Below are positions 13,101-21,942 of a stretch of 64,000 nt of DNA, piece by piece. A model generated the notes under the pieces. The model made no database searches and was not told the DNA's origin. It worked only from the letters and a program-made list of their open reading frames with translations. Each line of letters starts with the position of its first letter. Within the stretch, counting starts at the first letter, position 1. Origin of the DNA: Golubevia sp. BC0850 (Eukaryota; Basidiomycota; Exobasidiomycetes; Golubeviales; Golubeviaceae). Both the position numbers and the translations under genes were made by a program. The stretch spans positions 372,001-436,000 of the forward strand of contig JAAVVG010000017.1 of assembly GCA_012976225.1 (NCBI GenBank), in the 5' to 3' direction.

Positions 13101-13268
13101 CATGTTATGCTCCCTTGCTACCTCTCTCAGTTTTGAATATGCCTGTGATTCTTCGATTGAAGTTAGGTTTGAAGTGATTGCTTGATCTTCTTTGAGATCA
13201 GATTTAGTGTCTGAGTCGAGGTTAAGAGGAGGTTGGGATTGAGTGGTAGGGTTGGGAGAAGATTGCAT
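10176..13268 (-). CDS. large disordered Ser/Lys/Glu-rich protein, unknown
   Basis: I do not recognise this gene. The frame is open for 1030 codons from MQSSPNPTTQ to DGTARH. A probable 66-nt intron near 12396-12461 (GTGAGT donor, TCAG acceptor, length divisible by three) would join AAQGLG to MAIVGIST and remove about 22 codons. The chain is nearly all low-complexity, rich in Ser, Glu, Lys, Gln and Pro. Short basic or amphipathic modules recur along it: SSVRRSLSVS, GRRFGFITRKS, FSFQGIRRRFSS, SFSEFRNKVKDGVEKFKNG, STWTNSVKSFLGG, SWKDFVAPSQWAKTFGDE. There is no signal peptide or membrane span. The modules could bind membranes or partners, which is inference. Coding status is supported by the great length of the single frame and by the ATG following a typical A/G-rich leader. 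Confidence 0.75.
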   Translation of the reverse strand: MQSSPNPTTQSQPPLNLDSDTKSDLKEDQAITSNLTSIEESQAYSKLREVAREHNMSSSSDNQVDLSSSPEDRKVPGSLGNEPIPLLKPLQEEDSKFKGVASPFLQAGVGAQSRSDSDNHAIFSNPSQVKSENIDYEKESSTQPFSKSELSDPALEAAVLTSVDPLADTAPLYNPHEIQVTETSKAEPQTNSAINVDSTGKAASSSSPKIPVKSELRDQHHAEDSTATAASTSAPSKKRSSKEPESHNKKTGKDGKDLDEEDPKFAAQGLGESFSISPTFHLSSNLNSSLSSGMAIVGISTSDPLIQGPNAKAKELYQGIKGIFGEKKGEKEKEKGAGRKEASEGAEVPISKETNISREASDAKKTEKGFLSSVRRSLSVSQGATSSHPDVLTEEKGKKPSVETSQTQEKPLPVIDTSTQGGPSAESGALSEKSEPKKDEGFASGRRFGFITRKSHLPSSSFEDNQELEQAKSYNKEPFQSPAEDSSEAVVASGSSPQVSSPTSNLPGEMTSPPTSPIGPSRSEREKRFSFQGIRRRFSSHAQSSGEDYQQPSHQGQVQAPISSEVATGVNNESAKDRERERRNTTDRERTDREAILVPALTYGRNSGQAMKDSSNQGVDSPPSQEQGQHPVPSQPEGLRAPQALRSSSEVPSSRHEASKTPRPAAQSKRSSFSEFRNKVKDGVEKFKNGSSTDVNIGSAKLNTEEEEKKKKVKNVRDIGNEMNQRAVGSGQVRSENDPQSTSTPRSHPTTSVASKPQVKAFEPTTASSGLLSTWTNSVKSFLGGGSHPKEAKSATQSQPLGAEEAIVTSSSGVAAAVAEPESTKVLSDKEKRKEMEDELEKEKEKQRGKEARKSWKDFVAPSQWAKTFGDEDGKKGGTEVQIGGKKEHGGQKAQIRQKNLKEGETSTTSPKSNASPQNQFLNGEDLSPRTRAPVEVLNSNGKEVLPSGGTAVSPQSQVKAHWWEREKETAGGDAASEGRELERDDLEKLTQKEGLEIKETKPLDQDDYFGSAVNKILPPRADEDGTARH

Positions 13269-14471
13269 TTTGGGTGAGTCTTGGGTATGAAAGTTGGATG
13301 TATGCGTTTGGAATGGGTTGTGAAAGATTTAAATCTGCAACTAGAGAAATTGAAGATGAAAGAAGAGAGGGAATCAAAGAGTTAGTTATTTTAAGGAATG
13401 GAAGGTCAGTGGGCAGGCTGAGCCTCACTACCACAGTACGAAACTTTTGCTTTTGGTGACTCACTCTTGTGAACCGATGATCTTTTGGGAAATTTGAAGT
13501 AGGAATCTGAATGGAAAGGGGAAAGTGGAGGAAGGAAGAGAAAGAAGATGCCAGCAACAATCCTAAATGAAGAGCGTTACTCACGCACCCCTTACTAGGC
13601 CCCTCTCTCTTCCCCTAGCGACCGATGATCCCAATCATCTGGATCATCATCAAAATCATCTAGACAGTTGGTAGAGGACCAATCGCAGACTCAAAGACGA
13701 GGAGCAGAGAAGTGGAGCTGGTGAAGTACAACTGCATCTATGTACACCCGATTGAGGCTCCTCCGCCTAAGGAATCTCGACCTCCTCAGCTTACAGAGTC
13801 AGAGAAAGTGATGATCGCGATCCAAATCTGATTTCAAAAGAAGAATGCCTGGAAGGGAGAAAGAGAGAAACAGTGGCCTGAGGCAAAATTGGGTATAGAA
13901 CACGGTTGGAAGAAAGGGAAGAGGAGCGCGACGAAAGTGAGAGTTTCATGGCGGGGAGTGAGTTAGATGGAAAGGGAAGACCAAAGAGCGAAGAATGGAG
14001 AAGTGGAAAGGAGAGGGAGAGGCATTATCGAAAGAAAGGAGAGAGGAGCTCATAAGAGTAAAAGGTGGCAAAATTAGCGGAAAGAGGGTTCCAAACCGAG
14101 AGAAGAGGAGGCGAACGCGTCTCGAACTCTTATTGAACCTTTCTCCCTCTCAATAAATACAAAAAGAAGAGATAAGAACTGTTAGATTATTTTCTTATTT
14201 CATTGAGTATCTCGATTCTATTCGGATGTTGTTTGAGATTGTGTTTGGTTGAGCCTCTTCCCTCTCCTTTCTGTGCTTGTCCATTTGCCTTCTTTGAGTT
14301 TGTTTCCCCCCTCCCTCCTCTTGTTCTTCCACCCGATTCCATCCAACCCATCTCGTCTTCCCCTTCTCTTTTCATTTCCCCTTCAATTCTTCATCAACTT
14401 ACACTTCACATCGATTCAACCTGTCAAATTCAATTCTCAAATAGACTTCCACCTTCTCAGCTTGGTTGGCC
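13269..14471. promoter_or_regulatory. divergent intergenic region upstream of ITC1
   Basis: 1.2 kb separate the start codons of the disordered protein (-) and ITC1 (+). The middle is purine-rich on the plus strand (GA/AG tracts). The 200 bp before ITC1 are T/C-rich, like the leaders of other genes here. Open frames within are compositionally biased and unsupported. Confidence 0.5.
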
Positions 14472-17400
14472 ATGCCTTTGATCAAACGCAAACCAGTAGA
14501 ACTACTTCCACCACCAGATCCTCCAAAAGAAGGTGAACCCGAACCAGACGTTTACTATTTAGCTGCAACTGGTGAAATCTTTAATGATTACGAGTTAGTT
14601 TTCAATCAGAACTACCCTGTCCTTTCCACTTTCTTCTCATTCTCTCCCAACCCTCCTCCCTCTTTCCCTTCTCTCTTCCTTCTTTGCTGACGCGCATCCT
14701 CTTCACTCTCTTCCCTCTCCTCCTTTCAGCTCCTACACTAACAGATTAGCTTACTTCAATCAGACTGTCTTTCAATGCGAATTGACAGGAAGGGTTAACA
14801 TGACTTACTTCCAAGCTACTGATAGTGAGAGGCAAGAGGCCATCATGCTTCATAGAAGGTTCCCAGAGAGTTTGAAGGGTCCAATCTTGAGAAGCGTTCA
14901 ATTCAGTGAGTTTGTTGCTTGCATGCTCTGGTCTACAGAAAAGCTGAATGAGGCAGAAGAATTGAGGTCGAGATGACTGAGGCCTGTTCGGGGGGAGTGG
15001 CAAGCTTTGATTCTAGGAAGGATGACATGCTTTGGACTCATTGGCGAGATGAGGTTTCAAGACTTCGAAATGGTCCGACCTTGTAGCTAAAGGGGGAGTA
15101 GATCACAGAGCGGAGGAATGAGAGCTAGCTCCTGTCACCTACCTTCCTTGTCTTCCTGTCCAGTTTCCTCCTCTGCCTCCTCGCTCTCGACTGTCGCGTG
15201 CGGCCTTCCCTCGCTGCGCTTCCTCGTCCGGGCTGGGGCATTCGATGTCTCACGAAAGAAGGCATGCATTGTTGTCTTCGATGTCCCAGACTGAGATCTG
15301 ACCTACCTTCCCATCTCTCCTTTCTCCTTCTCAACTTCACTTCAACAGCCATCACAGGCAGACTTGACGACCTCATCAATACTGTTCACGATCGATTTGT
15401 AGACAGGTACTTTGCTGGAGAGCAAGTCTACGTAGATTTGTCAGGTGAAAGGTTAGTACGCAGCGTCTCTTCTCATTCCCTCCACCCTCACCCACGTTCT
15501 CCCCTCCTGACTCGTTCTCCTTGTTCGCCGCCCTCTTCTTTTCTCCAGATACTATGCTTCTATCAAAACTGTCTATCCTCCTAGGTCCTTACTTCGTCAG
15601 CATCAAGAAGCTGCTCTAGCGGCTCAAAGACGTCAGCGTAAAGCTCAACATCCAGACTCAGACTCGGACCTTACAGACGAAGAACCAGAATATCCTCCAG
15701 TCGATGCTGAATCAGTAGTTCATAGGATAGGAACGGATCTCAACATTGAAATCGCCAAAGCCAATGGAATGGACAATCCAGAAGAGTACCTCTACGCCAT
15801 CCAACTAGTCGACGATGACGGAAAGTTCACCGGAAGTCTCATGGAAGCTAGAGCCAAAGCTCTCAGAAGAGATAGATTGACCTTCAGTAAGACGATCTTG
15901 AAGAAGTATCTGAAAGAAGCCGCTGTCCGAGAGACAAGCGTTGGAAGTCCTTGGGTCATCAGACACGTTCTAGCTCAGAAGTACGGAATCCCTATCAATC
16001 CTTCAGACGAAACTTTGCGGAAGAACAAGGAGACCAAGGATGCAAAGCTCGGAAAGAGAAAGAAAGCTTTGACGAAGGAAGAAGAAGAAGCCTTGGCCAA
16101 TCCTGATCATCCTTCCAAGAAGAAGAAAGGTAAATCTGCAACGGGAGCGGAAGGAGATGCAAACCCACCGGAGAAGAAGAAGGTCATCAAATATCCAATT
16201 GAAGATCTAGACAATCCTCCTATCTCTGAGAAAGAGTTGAAGTACACTTCTGCTGATGGTATCGGAAGAATTAGAAGTAGACCTGTACCTTCAAGAGCTC
16301 TACCTATATCTAAGGAGATCTTTGAACCTTTCATGATGGTTTACTACTTCTGTATCGCAGTTGGGAAACCTTTAGCTCTATCTCCTTTCACTTTGGACGA
16401 CTTCGAAGCTTCTTTAAGACACAATACTCACGAACCTGCCTGCACTCTGATTTCGGAAATTCACGCCTCTCTTCTCAACTGCATCATGAGAGATGGAAGC
16501 TTCAGTAAAGACCTAGCCCCTGCTGCTATGGAAAATAAAGCTAATGCTCAGAGGGAAAAGAAGGAAGAGAAAGAAAAAGTGGAAAAGGGTAGAAGTGCAA
16601 GTAGAGGGAGATCTGAAGAGACGGATCAATTAGATTCTGACCATGAAAAGGAAGAGGATAAGGACAAGAGTAGAGATGAGAAGAAAGAGAAGAAAGAAAA
16701 TGGAGATGACGATGACGATGATGATGATGACGAGGAACTCTCTGATGAGGAAATCACTGATGAGCAAAAATCCGTTCAAGCGGCAGCTGCTGTGGTTGGT
16801 AGAGGTTGGGATAAAAGAATCTTGAGACCTGAAGATGGTAGACCTGGTTGGGAAAGGGGCTTGGTTGGATGTTTATTGAAGGTGAGTTGGTCCAAAGGAG
16901 AGATGCTCGATCGATCGATCGTCTTTCAGGGTTGCTGATTCTTTTTCTTCTTTGCTCTCCTTGCCGATTCTTTAGAGAGCTACAACGAGTACTCTTCCGC
17001 GTCTCATCGGAATTCTCTCTCAACTCACCGGAGTAGCTCATCCAGAAGGAGCTATCAGCCGGCCAGATGGAATCTTCGACTGTCACACCTACGAGTCAGA
17101 GGTTCAGCGCTATCCAACTCTGACTCTCGGAGACAAGCTGGCAGCTATGCAATTCCTTTGCGAGCTTGCTGTCATGACAAAGGCTGTCAGAGGTTACTTT
17201 GACGAATGCGAAGCGAACTTGACAGAACTCAGGAAGGAGAAGTTGGACTTCACCAGAGTCAGGAAGAAAGTGTGAGTACGAGAGTCGAAGGTTCCTCGGG
17301 ATAGTTGCGCATACATTCAATTCTTGCGGTTCCAGTGCCATTAACCAATCGTTTCCGCCTTCCCATCTTTCAGGATTGAAGACAGAACTCTCTTCGAAGC

Positions 17401-18478
17401 TACAAAGGAAAGCTCCGTCCCTCCGACCGAGACAACTGGAACACCAACTCCTGCTGCTTCAAACGGAGATGCCAAGGTCGGTGCCAATGGAGACACCTCG
17501 ATGAAAGCTGCCGACGTATCTGTTTCGAAAGCCTCTACTTCTATGGTCGCCGATTCGGACTCAGAAAAAGACGAGCTTGCCTCAGACAATGACGAAGACG
17601 AATTAGACGCAGCTCTGGACGACGATTTGGACGATGACGATTCCATGTCAGAGTCGATCGATGGATCTGGAAGACCGACTAGTCGTCAAGCCAAACTGAG
17701 AGAACAGACGCTCAAGAAGAGAGCGGAGGAGAAATCCAGAGATGCGACCATGAGTGCCGAGAAGAAGAAGATGGCTGCCAAGAACTCTTTCACCAAGGCT
17801 AGGAGAAGCGAACTTCAAAGACTGGAAGATGAAGAAACCAGATCGAATAGAAGAGAGGAGATCTTCGAAAGAGACTATAGGAAGTACATCAACGCTGCTA
17901 GAATGAGACCTCTTGGAAAAGATAGGTTCCATGATTCTTATTGGTGGTTCGATGGAGTTGGGAACACTAATCTAATTCAAGCTGGTCAAGTTCTTTACAA
18001 CACTGGAAGGATCTTCGTTCAAGGACCAAGTCAAGACGACTGGGAAATGCTTCAAAGAGAAAGGAACATTAATGAGATTGAAGAAAGAAAGAAGGTCGAA
18101 TGCCATCCTGAAGGAGTTCTAGGGATTGGAGAATGGGCAGTCTACGAAGAGTCCGAAGAGGTGAGTACCCGCATTTACTTACGATATCGTTCAAACGTGA
18201 GTAGCTGACCTTTTTCTTCCGTGCTCTCTCCCTCTCTTATTCCGTCCCTTTTCTTGCAACCCTAGATCGATAGTCTCATCGCTTGGCTTCGAAACAAAGG
18301 TCGGCGTGAACTGGCTCTGCGTACCGAACTCTTGAAGTTCCGCAACTACATCGAACCGGGAATGAAGAAACGCAAGGCCGATTGTAACGCAGAGTTAGCA
18401 GCAGCAGAAAGTAGGAGAAGTACTCGAAAGTACGAGAAACAATCTTACATGCTTTACAAGAACATGATCGCAAAGTAG
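14472..18478 (+). CDS. ITC1: ITC1-like ISWI remodelling subunit (WAC, DDT, WHIM domains)
   Basis: This is a non-catalytic subunit of an ISWI chromatin remodeller (yeast Itc1, animal ACF1/WSTF), acting in the nucleus to help space nucleosomes. The start is MPLIKRKPVELLPPPD at ATG 14472; an upstream TTG is ignored. The WAC domain covers roughly the first 100 residues (YYLAATGEIFNDYE, SYTNRLAYFNQTVFQCELTG). A DDT domain follows in EIFEPFMMVYYFCIAVGK...FTLDDFEASL. Downstream are WHIM-type segments: GWERGLVGCLLK, KDRFHDSYWWFDGVG, then WEMLQRERNINEIEE. Between them are an acidic run of nine Asp near 16708-16734 and Lys/Glu-rich linkers. The C terminus ends YMLYKNMIAK, TAG at 18476-18478. Around seven introns occur. 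ISW2/ACF-type complex membership is inferred from the domain order. Confidence 0.9.
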
Positions 18479-18765
18479 GACTCGAGGTGCAATGATCTGA
18501 GATTTCATCCTTTTTCTTTTGTTAGAGTCCCCGTCCGTAAGCTTGCATTCATCCCATTTGCCAACTTTCTTAGCTTCAGCTGCCTTTTCGTTTTCTTGTA
18601 ATATCCATCATCACAATAACTGAATCGTAATCACTCGTTCTCGTTGCTCTCGGTCTTGATTTCTTTCGAGCTTCAGACAACCTGCTTTTTCATTTCGTTC
18701 TTCGAAAGGTGAACAGAAATGTAGATGAAACACAGACTAATTGGAGCATCCCTCTTGTTTGCCAT

Positions 18766-20364
18766 CTAATCCGGGTGTGGAGAGAGGGAATTGAAAGCGT
18801 CTTCCAATCTCCTCTGCTCTTCATCAAAAGCTTGAGCCCATGCGTTGGCGCGCTGGATCGAAGATTCGAGAGAGGTTGAAGATCTAGAGTCCCTTGTGCT
18901 AAGGAGACGACGTGACGAAGGTCTCAAGGGAGTTGTAGCTCTTCTTGAGGATCTTGAAGACTGAGTTTCGGACCTTCCGCTTCCACTTTTACTGCTTTCG
19001 CTCCCGGTATCTGTTGACCAGACGCTTCGGCGAGGATCGTAACGTCCGTAGAGCGGAGAAGGTAAGGAGTCTTGATGTGCTTGGTTGTGTCTTCCCTCCA
19101 GGGGCCCAATGTTCTCGTTTCTGCCAAGTTCGTTTTCTTCGTTGATAGGTAGATCCGAACCTCTGCGAGATGTTGGAGCTGACTGTGAATGAAGGATTGA
19201 AGCGACCGAAAGCACTGCCGAGGACTTGATTGAGATTGGACTCTTTCCGCTAGCTGAGCGAGGGTGGCTTCGAGATCGGGCGTTGGGGGACTTGAGCTTG
19301 AACAGACCTGGAGCCTTCTCCTCGATGACCTCAGGAGGGAAAGGTATCGATATAGAACCTTGTGGCGATGGGGTCGATTGTTGCGATGACTTGGGAGAGC
19401 GGCCGGCGGATACGACTCCGAGAGAAGGTTTGGGATGGAGCGGTGGTCGATCACCAGTTCCTGCTTGAGGATAGCTTGTTCGGTTTTGAGGATAGCTTGA
19501 GATTTTGACTTCCTTTGATAGACCAACCCGTGGATCCGATTCTCCTTCCCCCTTTTGTCCGTGGAAGGTTTCCAAGACGTGAGAGACGGGCGGTGTGATT
19601 GAGTTGAGAGATCCAGATCGACCTCTTCTGCCTTGAGAGTCCAAGTCTACTGTCGACGAAGCCACAGCTCTGGACGATCTACTTCTTGGTGGCGGAGGAA
19701 GAGAAGCTTCCGAATGAACTGAGATCTCGTCGTCGCCCCTTTCCATCCCACCGAGCCTGTAAATCTCAGAGGAGGTGGGTCGGTTGAAAGAAGCTCTGGG
19801 AGGCGACTCCCTGCCACCTGATGGGATTATTGAAGTTGAGAATCCAGCTGAGATAGAGTTTCTTGGATCCTTGTAGTCCACTGATGGCTTTTGGATGTTG
19901 AAAGTGACTAAAGTGCTTCTGTTCCTTCCTATCGAGTTGGTTGAGAGGGATCGCCGACCAAGAACCACCTCTCCTTCGCAGAGCATCTCCTCTTCGTCTT
20001 GAGGATCCCGACTGGTTCCTTCTTCTAGACGAACTACTTTCAAGCTGCTGACATTAGAGGAAGCGCTGTATGGGCCTTCGAGGTTGGGAGTGACGACGAG
20101 CGTAGGACTGGGAATCGAAATTGGGGGAGGTCTGAACCGATCTAGTCGTCTACTGCTACTTGAAGCCTGGATTTGAATACGATTTAAGGTTCCAGCCTCG
20201 AGAAAGGAGGCGGAGATTTGATTTCTTTCTTTCTCTGAGGCTGGAGATCGATGAGATCCAGTCGAAGATCTTCTCAAACATCGGGCCCCTAAAAACAGGA
20301 AGCCGATTCCTGCCAAGACTCCTATGACTATTCCTACTATGACTCCTATTCCAGTTCTTGACAT
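18766..20364 (-). CDS. single-pass membrane protein with long Ser/Arg-rich tail
   Basis: I do not recognise a family. The frame of 532 codons starts MSRTGIGVIVGIVIGVLAG, a Gly/Val/Ile transmembrane helix at residues about 5-27, followed by the basic stop-transfer CLRRSS. The rest is a Ser/Arg/Pro-rich tail, presumably cytoplasmic, ending DAFNSLSPHPD. The helix type (GxIVGxVxG) resembles that of fungal mucin-like surface sensors, which have a long external domain before it. Here the ATG directly follows a CTCAG, a valid splice acceptor, so this may be the last exon of a longer gene whose ectodomain exons lie upstream (20365 onward on the minus strand). I could not build such exons convincingly. 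Confidence 0.6.
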   Translation of the reverse strand: MSRTGIGVIVGIVIGVLAGIGFLFLGARCLRRSSTGSHRSPASEKERNQISASFLEAGTLNRIQIQASSSSRRLDRFRPPPISIPSPTLVVTPNLEGPYSASSNVSSLKVVRLEEGTSRDPQDEEEMLCEGEVVLGRRSLSTNSIGRNRSTLVTFNIQKPSVDYKDPRNSISAGFSTSIIPSGGRESPPRASFNRPTSSEIYRLGGMERGDDEISVHSEASLPPPPRSRSSRAVASSTVDLDSQGRRGRSGSLNSITPPVSHVLETFHGQKGEGESDPRVGLSKEVKISSYPQNRTSYPQAGTGDRPPLHPKPSLGVVSAGRSPKSSQQSTPSPQGSISIPFPPEVIEEKAPGLFKLKSPNARSRSHPRSASGKSPISIKSSAVLSVASILHSQSAPTSRRGSDLPINEENELGRNENIGPLEGRHNQAHQDSLPSPLYGRYDPRRSVWSTDTGSESSKSGSGRSETQSSRSSRRATTPLRPSSRRLLSTRDSRSSTSLESSIQRANAWAQAFDEEQRRLEDAFNSLSPHPD

Positions 20365-21942
20365 CTGAGGCGATTCGATGCGTTGAGACTTGACGAAAGT
20401 TGAAGAGTTGAAGGAGCGTGGAAGGCCGAAGGCTGGAGAGAGTGGCTAGGAATTAAAGTGCTTGAGGTGCTTCTATAGACTCTGAGACGATAACCTGATC
20501 AGGGATTTGTGGGCAGGACTAATCTGATAAGCTGCGGAGAGGAGACAGCAACGGTTAGGACGAGCACGGAAGATGAGTCTGCAATCTCTCCTGTTTTATC
20601 CACTCACTGTTCTGTAAGTAGTAGAGGAAGATTATCCCAAGTATCTCTCCCGAGTGAGCTGACTCCAAGGGAAAGTGGCCCGATGGGAGGTGTGGCTGAA
20701 TCGAGCCCGAAGAGATACTGTGTTTAGCAGAAAGGACTTGCGGCCGAGTAGTGATTGTCCAGAGGCTGGTCGATATGAAATGATGAGTACAGTCTGTTCC
20801 AAAGTGCGCCAGGCAGTTCCTGGGAGAACGAAGAGAAGAGTGAGAAGTGAGCACTGAACTGAACTTGCGGGGTTCTCTTCCTGACATCTCCATCGTTTTG
20901 CTATCTCATCAGTACCAGTGACTTACTTGACGTAGTAGCGAAGACCCTAAAATGACTCTAGAGTCTCAACTGAGAGCTTTTGGATGAGCTAAAAAGAGGG
21001 TGTAAGAGGTTTGATCGAGGTGCCAGCACTCTCTAAAGGGTCCCAAATTCAGCTTGAAGGAAAAGACCAGCTTTTTCCTTGAAGTTCTATAGGTCTCTAC
21101 AAAGTCCCTGTTTTGAAGATGGGAAGAGGAGAAAGGAGAAGAAGAAGAGGAGGAGGTGAAATAAGGTGGGCGTCGAAAATTCGAGACTCTTCAAATCGGC
21201 CAAGTCTGGCGAGGGTGCGCCCCCCTCCCTCATTTATTACCCACTGGATTGCGTACATACTCATTTAATTTTGTCTCATCTAGAGATGGAACGACTGGAT
21301 TGTGAAGCTACGGAGCGAAGGGGGAGAAGAGACGGAGAGAAGCGGGGCAGCTTGCAGGTTCAATTGCGGTTTCCTGCAGGATTTGTACGCAGCAGGAAAG
21401 GTTCTCACGTGAGTGAAGTCCATATGCTGATGCACTGATGCGCTGATGAGTGATGATTCGATGGTTCGATGATATGCAATTGGCCTTTCAAACGAATGGT
21501 GGGGAAAAGAAGAAGGGGGGCACGGTGCACGGAAGAAGCGAGAAGTGCAATGGAAAGAACGAGATTTCAATTTTGGATCGAACTTGGTATTGACAAAGAA
21601 AAAGCGGGGACAAGATTAAGGAGACTAGAGATGAGGAAGGAAGCTGGTGCTGAAGAAAGACAAGGAAGAGGTGCCCGATGCTCATCAGTGAACAAAGGAA
21701 AAATGGGGGATGGCAGGATGAAAAGAAAGACGATGTTGAACTGTTCTGACGGAGAAAGTGGAGGGTAGTAAAGACGGTCGGTGGTATGTTGACGAGGAAG
21801 GAGAAAAACGGATTGCGCAGTGAGGCAAAGAAATGCGAGAATGGGAAAATTGCTCTAAGACTTGATGTGGTCGAAATTAATGGGAAGAGGTTGTGAGTCT
21901 AAATTTGCGAGAAGAAAGTGGGGTTCGAGGCTATAGATTCTT
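20365..21942. other. 1.6-kb gene-poor region
   Basis: This is the longest stretch without a supported gene. It may hold upstream exons or the promoter of the membrane protein at 20364, plus the 3' untranslated part of the Sec7 gene. A short direct-repeat cluster of GCTGATG/ACTGATG units lies near 21424-21452. Purine-rich plus-strand open frames at 21166-21438 and 21469-21768 look like composition effects. Confidence 0.4.

Noticed and set aside
14187-14375. Open frames on both strands just upstream of ITC1
   Set aside because: They fall in a T/C-rich leader; ITC1 has a well-supported ATG at 14472 that fits the WAC domain start.
16900-16925. GATCGATCGATC short repeat
   Set aside because: It is only three units inside an ITC1 intron and has no further significance visible.
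21166-21768. Two plus-strand open frames in the 1.6-kb gap
   Set aside because: They are purine-rich, Arg/Glu/Lys-biased and look like a by-product of composition; no splice partner or homologous motif was seen.
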